Assembly: GCF_000372485.1 (NCBI RefSeq)
Contig: NZ_AQVA01000001.1
Location: 293,129-357,128 of the forward strand
Direction: 5' to 3'
From: Oenococcus oeni DSM 20252 = AWRIB129
Lineage (GTDB): Bacteria > Bacillota > Bacilli > Lactobacillales > Lactobacillaceae
DNA length: 64,000 bases
Shown: positions 14,240-24,050 of the stretch, piece by piece
How positions within the stretch are numbered: the stretch's first letter is position 1
Layout: the number at the start of each line of letters is the position of its first letter
Position numbers and translations under genes: made by a program
The notes under the pieces: generated by a model
Databases searched by the model: none
What the model saw: the letters and a program-made list of their open reading frames with translations, nothing else
What the model was told of the DNA's origin: nothing

Positions 14240-16981
14240 ATGGATGACAAAGATTTTGCTGAAATCGATTTAAAAGAGTTATACAAGCAACTGGATTCGA
14301 ACAAGAACGGTCTTACACAATCGCAGGCCGAACAAAAATTAAAAAAATTCGGTTCAAATATTATTACCCGCGCACGCGGTGAATCTCAAATAAAAACTTT
14401 TTTTAAATCTTTTAGCAGCATGATGGCAATTTTGCTCTGGGTATCCGGTATTATTGCGATTTTTGCCGGAATTACCGAACTGGGAATTGCTATTTGGGCT
14501 GTTAACGTTATAAACGGCCTTTTTTCGTTCTGGCAGGAATTCGCTGCTAAAAAAGCAACTGATTCTTTAATGAAAATGCTCCCAACATATGCCAGCGTCT
14601 ATCGCGACGGAAAATTAACAAAAATTGAAGCAACGAAAATGGTTCCGGGAGATATTTTTTCGATACAGGCTGGTAATTCAATTTCGGCCGATGCTCGTTT
14701 GATCGAAACTGATGAATTGCAAGTCGACGAATCAGCACTAACTGGCGAATCGACACTTATCAGTAAATCGCCCGACTATTCAAAAGGGCAGGGCAAGTTT
14801 GCTTACGGAAATCTGATATATGCCGGAACGACTGTTTCCGTTGGAACTGGTTTGGCAATTGCCTTGTCAACCGGCATGAAAACAGAGTTTGGAAAAATTG
14901 CCCAATTAACGCAGACAGCTAAACGGGTTGATTCCCCTCTGCAGATCGAACTGAATCGTTTGACTCGGCAGTTGTCAATCATTGCCATTTCGATCGGAGT
15001 TGTCTTTTTCTTCGCTGCCGTCTTTTTGGTTAAAAATCCAATTGCCAAGTCCTTTATATTTTCTTTGGGAATGATTGTTGCATTTATTCCGGAAGGTCTC
15101 TTACCGACAGTCACACTTTCTTTGGCACAAGCTGTTCAACGGATGGCTCATAAAAATGCCTTGGTTAAGAATCTTAATTCGGTTGAGACCCTGGGTGAAA
15201 CAACGGTTATCGCGACAGATAAAACCGGTACCTTAACGCAGAATCAGATGACGATTAATCATATTTGGACCAAAGAATCCGAATATGAGGTCTCGGGCGA
15301 AGGCTACATTAATAATGGTGAAATTCGGGAGAAAAACAAGCCGGTTGTTTTAAGTGAACATTCATCTTTAGAACAATTAATTAAAATTGCCAGTCTTGAT
15401 AACGACACAGAAGTTCAAGCACCAAAATCTTTAAAAGACAGTCCGAAAATAATTGGCACTCCTACCGAGGCTTCTTTGACGATTTTGACTGAAAAATCAG
15501 GAATCGATTTTGTTGCTTTGAAAAAGAAAATGCCTCGAATTCACGAAGTTCACTTTGATTCTCGTCGTCAAAGAATGAGTACCATTCATCAACTTGCTGA
15601 CAATAAAAGGGTTATTTTTACGAAAGGGGCTTTGGATTTTGTTCTTCAAGTTACCGATAGAATTTTAGATAATGGAAAAGTTCGTTCGATCACGGAAAAC
15701 GATAAAAAAGAAATCCTCGATGCCAATCGAAAATATGCCAGCGATGGTCTGCGTTCTTTGGCTTTTGCCTATCGCGAGACTGATAATAAGGTTGATCCAA
15801 AAGAATACAAAATTGATAATACGGAAGAACATTTAATTTTTGTTGGCCTGGCGTCAATGTCAGACCCACCTCGTCCACAAGTCTATCAGGCAGTTAAAAA
15901 GGCTCATTCAGCCGGAATCAAGATTATTATGGTAACCGGTGATTCAGAACTGACGGCCAAGTCGGTAGCTATGAAAATTGGATTGGTATCAAAAAAGGTG
16001 CAGGTTGTTACCGGAGAGAGACTCAGCCGGATGAATACCGATCAATTGAAGAAAGCCCTTAGCGGTGAGATTATTTTTGCAAGGGTCGCTCCGGAACAAA
16101 AATATCAAATTGTCACAACTCTTCAATCGATGGGTCATATCGTTGCTTCGACCGGTGATGGAGTGAATGATGCTCCTGCTTTAAAACAAGCCAATATCGG
16201 TGTTGCAATGGGTGTTTCCGGGACTGATGTTGCTAAAGATGCTGCTGATATGATTTTAACCGATGATAATTTTGCTTCGATCGTATCAGCGATTGAAGAA
16301 GGACGAGCGGTTTATTCCAATATTCAAAAATTCCTGCTTTATATTTTGAACTCTAATATGCCGGAAGCCATTCCGTCGGTTTTGTTCTTGCTTTCCGGAG
16401 GAATTATTCCGCTTTCACTAACGGTTATGCAGATTTTAACGGTTGATCTCGGAACCGATATGTTGCCGGCTTTGGGTTTGGGAGCCGAGAAGATCGAGGC
16501 TGGCGTCATGGAACAGCCGCCGCGGGATCGCAAGGCCCACTTGTTAACAAAAAATCTTTTAGTCAAAGCTTTTGGCTGGTATGGACTTTGGGGGTCAATT
16601 ATTTCGACCGCCGCGTACTTCTTTATTAACTGGACACTTGGCTGGCCTGGGCAAGCACTTGTTTCCTCCGGGGCAAATTATCGTGAAGCGACAACGATGA
16701 CCTTAGCAGCAATTGTTTTCTTTCAGATTTCGGCTGCAATTGATGCCCGGACGGAAAAAATTTCAGTCTTTAAAATTGGGATTTTTTCCAATCACCATGT
16801 CGATTTTGGGATTTTCTTCGAAATTTTACTTTTAATTGTATTAATGTACGTTCCTTTTTTGCAGAATTTGTTTGAAACAGCCCCTCTAAAACCGCTTGAG
16901 TGGCTTCTTCTGGCCTGTGTTCCGCTACCAATGATTTTGCTCGAAGAAGGGCGAAAAGCCTGGGTTAGAAAGCATGATTAG
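14240..16981 (+). CDS. cation-transporting P-type ATPase, Na+/K+-type signature
   Basis: A 913-residue P2-type ATPase. Visible parts in order: N-terminal cation ATPase domain, actuator domain with TGES (168-171), transmembrane helix 4 with PEGLLPTVT (284-292), the phosphorylation motif DKTGTLT with Asp327, the nucleotide-binding domain, the hinge TGDGVNDAPALK, and a C-terminal bundle starting with DLGTDMLPALGLGAE. PEGLLP and DLGTDM..A are the forms seen in Na+/K+- and H+/K+-ATPases rather than the PEGLP of calcium pumps. It probably exports Na+ or exchanges it for another cation; ion choice is inference. It stands alone, with an AGGAG-like site before the ATG and a TATAAT at 14143-14148. Confidence 0.85.
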   Translation: MDDKDFAEIDLKELYKQLDSNKNGLTQSQAEQKLKKFGSNIITRARGESQIKTFFKSFSSMMAILLWVSGIIAIFAGITELGIAIWAVNVINGLFSFWQEFAAKKATDSLMKMLPTYASVYRDGKLTKIEATKMVPGDIFSIQAGNSISADARLIETDELQVDESALTGESTLISKSPDYSKGQGKFAYGNLIYAGTTVSVGTGLAIALSTGMKTEFGKIAQLTQTAKRVDSPLQIELNRLTRQLSIIAISIGVVFFFAAVFLVKNPIAKSFIFSLGMIVAFIPEGLLPTVTLSLAQAVQRMAHKNALVKNLNSVETLGETTVIATDKTGTLTQNQMTINHIWTKESEYEVSGEGYINNGEIREKNKPVVLSEHSSLEQLIKIASLDNDTEVQAPKSLKDSPKIIGTPTEASLTILTEKSGIDFVALKKKMPRIHEVHFDSRRQRMSTIHQLADNKRVIFTKGALDFVLQVTDRILDNGKVRSITENDKKEILDANRKYASDGLRSLAFAYRETDNKVDPKEYKIDNTEEHLIFVGLASMSDPPRPQVYQAVKKAHSAGIKIIMVTGDSELTAKSVAMKIGLVSKKVQVVTGERLSRMNTDQLKKALSGEIIFARVAPEQKYQIVTTLQSMGHIVASTGDGVNDAPALKQANIGVAMGVSGTDVAKDAADMILTDDNFASIVSAIEEGRAVYSNIQKFLLYILNSNMPEAIPSVLFLLSGGIIPLSLTVMQILTVDLGTDMLPALGLGAEKIEAGVMEQPPRDRKAHLLTKNLLVKAFGWYGLWGSIISTAAYFFINWTLGWPGQALVSSGANYREATTMTLAAIVFFQISAAIDARTEKISVFKIGIFSNHHVDFGIFFEILLLIVLMYVPFLQNLFETAPLKPLEWLLLACVPLPMILLEEGRKAWVRKHD

Positions 16982-17046
16982 TTTAAAATTATGCTAATTA
17001 TCTAGTTTTCACTATACTTAAATCATTAAATAAAAGGAATGATGTT

Positions 17047-19434
17047 TTGAAAAATAATTTTAAATACAATGCTTTTACTGATGATTCTTTTTTTGATCCT
17101 TTTGATGAATTGAAGAGAATTAATTTATTTGATGATAGTTTTTTTGAAAATAGTTTTCATGATAATTTGAAAATTTTCTTTAAGCGAATGTTTCCCAATT
17201 GTCACTCTTTTGAAGCTAAAAAAGAAGCAGAAAAAGCAATTTTAGTTAACGGGAAAAATGATTTATCAACTTATTTGGAAAGAGATTTCCAGTCGATTTC
17301 GGCTGAAGATTTTTATTTAGTGATAGATCAATTACTTGATTTTAATTTGGGTTTGGAAATTGATTTTGGCAGTGGGAAGCAATTCTTGATCGACAGTGGC
17401 CAACAGGTTTTGTCAGCAGTGAAGATCGATTCGACTAATTTGGCCGATTTTCTTTTTAATGCTTTGATTCTCCGATCAGCGAACGGTTTAAGTTTGATTG
17501 ATAATTTAGTCAGCGATGGCTTTTTGATCGAAAGTTTTGCCAATAAAATTCCAAAACCACTCTTTTTTGCCGGTAAATCATTGGCAGTTTTTCAGAAAAA
17601 AGATCTTCTTCATGAAAGGGTATATATCGATACACGAATCGACACAGATCAAGATCGGAAAAATGATCTGCTTTTATTGACGATTAGCCGACCAAAAAAG
17701 GAAGTTGCCGATTTTAAAGTTCCGGTAATTTTGACGGCCAATCCCTATTTTTACGGAACAAATGATATGCAGGAAGATGTTCACAGCCCAGAAGGAGATT
17801 TATCGATTAAAGACGATTTTAATTTTCAAATTGGCAGTTCGTCCGAGACCGAAAAGCAATTACCGGCTTTAAAAAAACAAGAAGTCATTGAGGAAGAATC
17901 TTTTAAAAGAAGCAGTAAGACCGGCGCGTCGACCTTTCCGTTAAACGATTATTTTTTGGCTCGTGGTTTTGCGGTTGCGTATTATGGTGGTTTGGGAACT
18001 CGTGGTTCAGATGGACTGCGTTCATCTGGCGGTCCCGATGAGACAACGGCTTGTTGTGCGGCAATTGAGTATTTAAGCGGGCACAGGTTAGCATTTACAG
18101 ATAAAGCTGCCTCTAATTCGATTCGGGCAGCCTGGTCAAACGGGTCGGTTGCCATGACTGGCCGAAGTTATCTTGGCACGCTCGCAACGGCCTGCGCCAC
18201 TCGTAATCCACTTGGTTTGAAAACGATTATTTCCGAGTCGGCGATTTCTTCTTGGTACGATTATTATCGTGAAAACGGTTTGGTAGTTGCTCCGGGAGGA
18301 TTTCAGGGCGAAGATGCGGACGTTTTGGCTTTGGATACCTTTTCTCGTTGGTTTGATGGATCACAGTTTTTTAAAATTAAATCGATTTTTGAAAAAAGTT
18401 TGTCGGAAATGAAAAAGGCCGAAGACCGCCAAACCGGAAATTACAACGAATTTTGGGATCAACGAAATTATTTAAATCAAGCAGAAAAAATCAAGATTGA
18501 TTGTTTATACGTCCATGGCTTAAACGATTGGAATGTTAAACCGATAAATGTTTTTAATATTCTTGCCAAATTATCGAAGCATAGTGGTCAAAGCGTGAAT
18601 GTAATTCTTCATCAAGGACAACATATCAGTCCCCATGATATTCGTTCTTTTGACTATCTTGATATTTGCAACGCCTGGCTGACTCATGAATTATTTGGAT
18701 TGGAAAATTCTATTCAAAAGACCCTTCCGAAAGTCATTGTCGAAGATAATATCGATCCGGAAATTTGGCATGGCCAGTCCGACTGGACTCAAACAGAACG
18801 CAAAAGTGAATTTAATTTAGCCAGATTAGCCGGTGAAAAACTGGCCAGTTATAAAGATAATCTTACAGAAATTTATCATAATCATTATTCAAACTATGAA
18901 AATTACGAGAAGGATTTTTATTCTGCTAAGGAAATTTTCGATAATTCCCTTTTAAAAATAAATTTACCGACAATCGCTGATTCGACAATTAATGGGCGCA
19001 TTCAATTAAATTTAAGAATTAAAACAAATTCCCGGACAGGTCTTTTAACAGCGGCTCTGGTCGAAATGAATGCCGGGAAACATTCCAGCAAAGTTACCAA
19101 AATTGTTTTAAACCGTAATTTTAAGATTAATTTTGAGGATCACGCGATTCCTTTACGCGATTTTTATTCCAAAAAAACAGACGAGCACCTGATTACTAAC
19201 GGCCACATTAATTTGCAAAATATTCAGGGACCAAATATTGTTAATCAGGTATATGAGAATCAGTTTCTTGATTTAAAGCTATTGCTTCAGCCAACGATAT
19301 ATCGTTTAACAGCATCTTCGAAAATAGTTTTGTTTATTTTTGCCAGCGATATGCAATATACATTGCATCCTCAAAAAATCCAGGAATATACTGTTGATTT
19401 AAAAGAAAGCAAAATTATTTTGCCCATTCTTTGA
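17047..19434 (+). CDS. pepX: Xaa-Pro dipeptidyl-peptidase
   Basis: A 795-residue S15-family serine peptidase that releases X-Pro dipeptides from the N-terminus of peptides, an important step in peptide use by lactic acid bacteria. The N-terminal helical domain is followed by the alpha/beta-hydrolase core with the nucleophile motif GRSYLG (Ser at about 374), the acid residue in HGLNDWNV and the base in HQGQHI. No signal peptide is seen; it is cytoplasmic. The start is TTG, with AAAGGA at proper distance. Its stop codon lies inside the -35 box of the SRP RNA promoter, so the two units are packed end to end. Confidence 0.95.
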   Translation: MKNNFKYNAFTDDSFFDPFDELKRINLFDDSFFENSFHDNLKIFFKRMFPNCHSFEAKKEAEKAILVNGKNDLSTYLERDFQSISAEDFYLVIDQLLDFNLGLEIDFGSGKQFLIDSGQQVLSAVKIDSTNLADFLFNALILRSANGLSLIDNLVSDGFLIESFANKIPKPLFFAGKSLAVFQKKDLLHERVYIDTRIDTDQDRKNDLLLLTISRPKKEVADFKVPVILTANPYFYGTNDMQEDVHSPEGDLSIKDDFNFQIGSSSETEKQLPALKKQEVIEEESFKRSSKTGASTFPLNDYFLARGFAVAYYGGLGTRGSDGLRSSGGPDETTACCAAIEYLSGHRLAFTDKAASNSIRAAWSNGSVAMTGRSYLGTLATACATRNPLGLKTIISESAISSWYDYYRENGLVVAPGGFQGEDADVLALDTFSRWFDGSQFFKIKSIFEKSLSEMKKAEDRQTGNYNEFWDQRNYLNQAEKIKIDCLYVHGLNDWNVKPINVFNILAKLSKHSGQSVNVILHQGQHISPHDIRSFDYLDICNAWLTHELFGLENSIQKTLPKVIVEDNIDPEIWHGQSDWTQTERKSEFNLARLAGEKLASYKDNLTEIYHNHYSNYENYEKDFYSAKEIFDNSLLKINLPTIADSTINGRIQLNLRIKTNSRTGLLTAALVEMNAGKHSSKVTKIVLNRNFKINFEDHAIPLRDFYSKKTDEHLITNGHINLQNIQGPNIVNQVYENQFLDLKLLLQPTIYRLTASSKIVLFIFASDMQYTLHPQKIQEYTVDLKESKIILPIL

Positions 19435-19460
19435 CAGTTTTTTGTAAAATTCGTTACAAT
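19431..19460 (+). promoter_or_regulatory. promoter of the SRP RNA gene
   Basis: A perfect TTGACA (19431-19436) and TACAAT (19455-19460) are 18 bp apart. The -35 box contains the pepX stop codon. The predicted start is about 19467. Confidence 0.8.
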
Positions 19461-19466
19461 ATAGAA

Positions 19467-19545
19467 GCGGGCAGATGCCACTAGTGAATCAGGTCAGGAC
19501 AGGAATGTAGCAGCCTTAAGCTAGTCAGGTATTGTGCTCGTTTTT
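19467..19545 (+). ncRNA. ffs: signal recognition particle RNA (4.5S/scRNA, small bacterial type)
   Basis: The universally conserved domain IV is visible: TCAGG on the 5' side, the GGAA tetraloop closed by ACA/TGT, and AGCAGCC on the 3' side. The ends pair over GCGGGCA with TGTGCTCG, giving a single hairpin of about 80 nt without the Alu domain, followed by TTTTTG as terminator. It binds Ffh and targets membrane proteins co-translationally. Its 3' end lies about 30 bp before dnaX, a common Firmicutes arrangement. Confidence 0.92.
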
Positions 19546-19573
19546 GTTTTATCTCAATGTTAGAATTTTAATA

Positions 19574-21358
19574 ATGTATAAAGCACTTTATCGACAATAT
19601 CGGCCGCGTACTTTTAGTGATTTGGTCGGCCAAACAGTTATTGCACAAACTCTGGAAAATGCTCTCAAGTCTAATAAAGTCGGGCACGCTTATTTGTTTG
19701 CCGGACCGCGTGGTACTGGGAAGACTTCGGTTGCAAAAATTTTTGCTCGCGAGATCGAGGGAATCCCGGACGACAATAATCGTGAAAGTTTTTCCGACAT
19801 TATCGAGATTGATGCCGCCTCGAATAATGGAGTCGACGAAATTAGAAATCTTCGCGATGCTGCTAATTACGCACCGATCGAATATCAATTTAAAATTTAT
19901 ATCATTGATGAAGTACATATGCTTTCGACGGGAGCTTTTAATGCCCTTTTGAAAACAATAGAAGAACCTCCGGCCCAGGTGAAATTCATTTTAGCAACTA
20001 CCGAACCGCAAAAAATTCCGGCAACAATTTTAAGCCGGGTTCAACGATTTGATTTTCATCGGATCGATGTCGACCAAATCGTTAAGCGGCTTGAATTCGT
20101 TTTGGATGATCAAAAAATCGCTTATGATCCGGCGGCTTTGAAAATAGTCGCCAACGCCTCTGATGGCGGTTTGCGCGATGCACTTTCTATTCTTGACCAG
20201 GCAGTTGCAATCACAAAAACCGGCCGTGTCGAATTAGACGACGTTTTTAAAATAACCGGCACCAGTCCAATCGATCAACAAATTGGGTTTTTGCAACATG
20301 TTTTGGAGAAACAAACAGCCAAAGCCTTTAAAGATATTCACAAATTATTATTGGATGGTAAAGATCCGATTCGTTTCGCGGAAGATTTACTGGTTCTCTT
20401 GAAGAATTTAATGTTGATTAAAATCGCACCGGAGTTGGTTTCTGAAAATGCTTTTAATCAGATTGAAAATTTATCCAAAGAGTTTTCTAATTCAGTTTTC
20501 GAACAGGCAATCGACGATGTTTCCGATAATTTAATGAAAATGAAGCAAACAACTCGTCCTGAATTATATTTGGAAATTCTTGCCGTTAAAATCGCTTCTC
20601 GTTTAAAAAAAGTCGATCAGAAAGCCATACAAGCTCAGACTCCATCGCCAGCGAAAACAGAGATGAGTTCTTCGGCTGTGCTTGTTAATAGCAATGCAAG
20701 CTCGGCAGAAAGCATGGCAAGTGACTTTGACAATCATCCTCAGGCGCAGGTTGATATTGCGGAAAAAAACGAAAAGAGCAATCAAGTGCCCGAGTCAACC
20801 GAGAAACCGGCATCTCAAAATGAGGAACCGCTTGAAAGCCCTAGTTTGGCAAAAACGGATGACGATTCGGCGTGGCAAGTAATGGAGGCAGCGGTTAAAA
20901 GCGAACTGCAGGCTGTCAAAGATGCCTGGCCGGATATCGTTGCGGATTTCGATGAATCTGTTGCAATGCTGGCAGAAAATTCCGAACCGGTTGCCGCCAG
21001 TCAAAAGGGACTTATAATTTCTTTCAACCATCCTGAATTGGCCGAGGCGGCTGCCAGAACGCCGGACTTTGTTGCAAAACTTTCCGAAAGTCTTCTCGAT
21101 TTGCTTGGAGTTAAATATCAGCTGGTCTTTATCAGCGAAGCCGATTGGGTGACCCTAAGAAAAAATTATATTTTAAAACTTCGCGGTGCAAAAATTGAGG
21201 ATAAAAGTACTCAGGAAACACAGCTGCCGAATTCGACTCAATCAGAAACTTCCAAAGCGAAAGCAACACCGGCCGAATCATCTGAAAATCGTGATGTTGT
21301 CGATAAAGCGAAAAAATTATTTGGTGATATTGTCAAAGTAAAGGATGAAAATAAGTAA
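19574..21358 (+). CDS. dnaX: DNA polymerase III subunits gamma/tau
   Basis: A 594-residue clamp-loader ATPase. It has Walker [10 protein letters not shown], Walker B IIDEVHML, the arginine-finger SRVQRFDF region, then a collar domain and a long acidic, Ser-rich tau-like tail. Between Walker A and [10 protein letters not shown] the usual four-cysteine zinc module is missing, replaced by a short loop ([12 protein letters not shown]), and the whole protein has no cysteine. The ATG at 19574 is chosen because [11 protein letters not shown] is the conserved DnaX start; the frame stays open upstream into the SRP RNA. A TAGAAT with extended TG lies 7 bases before the ATG and there is no Shine-Dalgarno sequence. 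Its TAA overlaps the recR ATG; the ebfC/yaaK gene usually between them is absent. Confidence 0.95.
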   Translation: MYKALYRQYRPRTFSDLVGQTVIAQTLENALKSNKVGHAYLFAGPRGTGKTSVAKIFAREIEGIPDDNNRESFSDIIEIDAASNNGVDEIRNLRDAANYAPIEYQFKIYIIDEVHMLSTGAFNALLKTIEEPPAQVKFILATTEPQKIPATILSRVQRFDFHRIDVDQIVKRLEFVLDDQKIAYDPAALKIVANASDGGLRDALSILDQAVAITKTGRVELDDVFKITGTSPIDQQIGFLQHVLEKQTAKAFKDIHKLLLDGKDPIRFAEDLLVLLKNLMLIKIAPELVSENAFNQIENLSKEFSNSVFEQAIDDVSDNLMKMKQTTRPELYLEILAVKIASRLKKVDQKAIQAQTPSPAKTEMSSSAVLVNSNASSAESMASDFDNHPQAQVDIAEKNEKSNQVPESTEKPASQNEEPLESPSLAKTDDDSAWQVMEAAVKSELQAVKDAWPDIVADFDESVAMLAENSEPVAASQKGLIISFNHPELAEAAARTPDFVAKLSESLLDLLGVKYQLVFISEADWVTLRKNYILKLRGAKIEDKSTQETQLPNSTQSETSKAKATPAESSENRDVVDKAKKLFGDIVKVKDENK

Positions 21359-21963
21359 TGCAGTATCCGGAAGCAATTGCAAAATTAATTGAATCTTATA
21401 GTAAATTACCGGGTATCGGCCGAAAATCGGCGACTCGTTTGGCTTTTTATACATTGGGAATGTCTGACGACGATGTTAAGAATTTTGCTAGAAGTCTGTC
21501 AGCCAGTAAATCCGATCTGACTTTTTGCCGCATTTGCGGTTTTATTACCTCCAAAGATGATGATCCCTGTGTTATTTGCAGCGATGAGTCCCGTGATCAA
21601 AGTAAGATTTTCGTTGTCGAAAATAGTCAAGATGAGATGGCAATTGAAAATACTCATGATTATCACGGACTTTATCACGTTTTAAATGGTGTTTTGTCGC
21701 CGATGGAGGGACGGGGACCGGAAGATATTAATATCACTAGTTTGATTACGCGCCTGTCTGACCATTCAGAAGTCAAAGAAGTAATCATTGGTTTGGATGC
21801 CTCAACGGAAGGCGAAGCGACAACTCTTTACTTGGCACGTTTGATCAGACCTTCGGGAATTAAGGTTACTCGATTGGCTCGTGGACTTTCGGTTGGCACG
21901 AATGTTGATTATGCTGATCAATTAACACTTACACAAGCAGTAAACGGGAGGACGGAAATATGA
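21358..21963 (+). CDS. recR: recombination mediator RecR
   Basis: A 201-residue RecR: helix-hairpin-helix ([15 protein letters not shown], about 17-31), a four-cysteine zinc finger (CRIC...CVIC, about 56-74) and a Toprim domain ([12 protein letters not shown] onward). With RecO and RecF it loads RecA onto gaps. The zinc finger is complete, in contrast to the neighbouring clamp-loader genes. Translation is coupled to dnaX (TAATG) and to the next gene (4-bp overlap). Confidence 0.96.
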   Translation: MQYPEAIAKLIESYSKLPGIGRKSATRLAFYTLGMSDDDVKNFARSLSASKSDLTFCRICGFITSKDDDPCVICSDESRDQSKIFVVENSQDEMAIENTHDYHGLYHVLNGVLSPMEGRGPEDINITSLITRLSDHSEVKEVIIGLDASTEGEATTLYLARLIRPSGIKVTRLARGLSVGTNVDYADQLTLTQAVNGRTEI

Positions 21964-22187
21964 TTTGGGGAAAGAAAATTTCATACAGCGATTTCTTTCA
22001 TCAAAGCCTGATTGATGCAGTCAGTCGCTTACAGGATGATTACGATGCCTGTCTTCAAACGGAACGTAACCTACAGTCCGGCCATGTTAACCAGCGTTTT
22101 ATTCATTCCAGAACGATGCTGGCAAAAGATAAACAGGCCTATCTGATGCGTCAAGTCCGTTTGAAGGATGTAGGAATTAGAAAATGA
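21960..22187 (+). CDS. yaaL: YaaL-like DUF2508 protein
   Basis: A 75-residue, mostly helical, charged protein in the position of Bacillus yaaL, between recR and tmk. The pattern of a helical hairpin with conserved W/F and [10 protein letters not shown] fits DUF2508 proteins, whose function is unknown. It overlaps both neighbours by 4 bp. Confidence 0.75.
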   Translation: MIWGKKISYSDFFHQSLIDAVSRLQDDYDACLQTERNLQSGHVNQRFIHSRTMLAKDKQAYLMRQVRLKDVGIRK

Positions 22188-22825
22188 AAAAAGGTTTTTT
22201 TATTACCATAGAAGGACCGGATGGTGCCGGAAAGACCAGCTTATTGGATAATTTAATGCCGGCTCTCAGAGATATTTTTGGCGATAATCTGATCGAAACA
22301 AGAGAACCTGGCGGTGTCAGAATTTCCGAGGCGATCCGAAAAATTGTCCTGGGGCTGAAATATCCGGAAATGAATCGACGAACGGAGGCACTACTTTTTG
22401 CAGCTGCGCGGGCTCAACATATGGTGGAAAAAATCGAACCGGCTTTGGCAGATGGAAAAATTGTTTTGTCGGATCGCTTTGTTGATTCATCGATTGCTTA
22501 TCAGGGTGGTGGCCGCGAACTGGGAATTGAAGCTGTCGGCGAAATTAATAACTTTGCTACCAATGGGTTGCAACCGAATTTAACACTCTTGCTTGATCTT
22601 CCAAGCGAAGTCGGGATTGCAAGAATTATGAAGCATCGTAGTGATGAGGTTAATCGTTTGGATAAGGATCGACTTGTTTTCCATAAAAAGGTTCGTCAGA
22701 CCTATTTGCAGCTCGCCAAAGATCAGCCAAATCGGATAAAAGTGCTTGATGCCACACAAAGTCCTGAAAAAATAGCTATTAATGCTTTACAATTAATTCA
22801 AGAAAGTTTGAAAGGTTGGATATGA
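22184..22825 (+). CDS. tmk: thymidylate kinase
   Basis: A 213-residue P-loop kinase converting dTMP to dTDP. Motifs: GPDGAGKTS at about 10-18, the REPGG dTMP-binding motif, and the DRFVDSSIAYQGGGR stretch for the LID/substrate region. Length is normal. It overlaps yaaL and darA by 4 bp each. Confidence 0.96.
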   Translation: MKKGFFITIEGPDGAGKTSLLDNLMPALRDIFGDNLIETREPGGVRISEAIRKIVLGLKYPEMNRRTEALLFAAARAQHMVEKIEPALADGKIVLSDRFVDSSIAYQGGGRELGIEAVGEINNFATNGLQPNLTLLLDLPSEVGIARIMKHRSDEVNRLDKDRLVFHKKVRQTYLQLAKDQPNRIKVLDATQSPEKIAINALQLIQESLKGWI

Positions 22826-23148
22826 AACTTATTACTGCAATTGTACAAGATAAGGATGCTTCTTCAGTTGCCAATGCTCTAGTCGAGCATAATATTCGTG
22901 CGACCCGTTTGGCTTCTGCCGGCGGATTTTTACGTTCTGGGAATTCGACTTTCCTGATTGCCGTTAAAGATGACGAAGTCAATACTACAATCGGAGTCAT
23001 TAAGGAGCATTCCAAGACACGCAAACAATTTGTGACTCCACCAGTTGGTTTGGATATGAGTATTGATACGATTGGCCAACCGATTGAAGTTGAAATCGGT
23101 GGAGCGACAATTATTGTTCAGGCGATCGAGGATTTTCAACACTTTTAA
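22822..23148 (+). CDS. darA: cyclic-di-AMP receptor DarA/PstA (YaaQ family)
   Basis: A 108-residue PII-like protein. MKLITAIVQDKDASSVANAL and the glycine-rich T-loop region ASAGGFLRSGNSTFLIA match YaaQ/PstA/DarA, which binds c-di-AMP as a trimer; its downstream target is not settled. The ATG at 22822 is preferred over the TTG six bases earlier because AAAGG lies 6 bases before it and it makes an ATGA overlap with tmk. It shares its last base with the holB ATG. Confidence 0.9.
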   Translation: MKLITAIVQDKDASSVANALVEHNIRATRLASAGGFLRSGNSTFLIAVKDDEVNTTIGVIKEHSKTRKQFVTPPVGLDMSIDTIGQPIEVEIGGATIIVQAIEDFQHF

Positions 23149-24050
23149 TGCCAAACCAAGTTTCAAAAGTTAATGACTTAAAGCATTTTTTTTTGCATTT
23201 GATTGAATCGGGTAAGCTTTCTCATGCTTACCTTTTTCTTGGTGAAGATCCAAGAGAAATACATAATTTGATTGCTGCGATCAGCAGCCGAATTTTACGA
23301 GAAAAAACTGGTGACGATGTTTTTGAAAATGCCAATTTAATCGAAGTGAAGATTCCTGAAGGAAAAAAAACGTTATCGGTCGACCAGATGCGCACAGTTC
23401 GTGATATATTCGCCGAAAAATCGGAGCATCCCCAGATTGCCGTAATTGATGACGCTGATAAAATGACCGATTCCGCTGCCAATTCGATTCTTAAATTTAT
23501 CGAGGAACCCTATGATCGCCAATATATCTTTTTACAGGCTAGAAACCGCAATCGGGTTTTGCCGACAATTTTGTCACGAGTTCAATTAATTAATATTCCC
23601 AAACAGAAAAAATCGGAAATTAGCGAACAATTAGTCGATAAGGGCATTCAAGAAGACGAAGCAATCTTTATCAGCCGGATTAGTAAATCAATCAGCCAAG
23701 CAGACGATCTTTTGCTAGACGGTTTCGCGATTAATTTGAAAAGATCGATTACAGAGTGGCTTGATGAAATATTTAATCGTCAAGAAAAATCGTTTGCTTT
23801 TGTACAAAGCGATTTGTTGAATTTTGTCGATACGAATGAACATCAGAATATTTTCAATCTTGCCCTCTCGAGCGAATTGTCGATGAGATTGGAAAAGGCA
23901 CCCAATTCGGTTTTGGCTGATATCTTGGATAGATGGCTGGTAATTTATCAACGATCGAGATTTACCGTCAGCTGGCAGACAATGCTTGAATCATTTACTT
24001 TGGAAGCTTTAAGGATGGTTAATGGAACAGAAAAGTTTTCAAACAAGTGA
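23148..24050 (+). CDS. holB: DNA polymerase III delta' subunit
   Basis: A 300-residue clamp-loader subunit of the AAA+ fold without a functional P-loop. The RFC-like parts are clear: SHAYLFLG near the start, a Walker B-like IAVIDDADKM, and SILKFIEEP followed by PTILSRVQ. The zinc-binding cysteines seen in many delta' proteins are absent, and the protein has no cysteine at all, like DnaX here. The gene is followed directly by rsmI with a 29-bp overlap; the ricT and yabA genes normally between holB and rsmI in Bacillus are missing. Confidence 0.92.
   Translation: MPNQVSKVNDLKHFFLHLIESGKLSHAYLFLGEDPREIHNLIAAISSRILREKTGDDVFENANLIEVKIPEGKKTLSVDQMRTVRDIFAEKSEHPQIAVIDDADKMTDSAANSILKFIEEPYDRQYIFLQARNRNRVLPTILSRVQLINIPKQKKSEISEQLVDKGIQEDEAIFISRISKSISQADDLLLDGFAINLKRSITEWLDEIFNRQEKSFAFVQSDLLNFVDTNEHQNIFNLALSSELSMRLEKAPNSVLADILDRWLVIYQRSRFTVSWQTMLESFTLEALRMVNGTEKFSNK

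Noticed and set aside
19532..19573. Upstream start of dnaX at 19532
   Set aside because: It would place the start inside the SRP RNA; the conserved DnaX start is at 19574.
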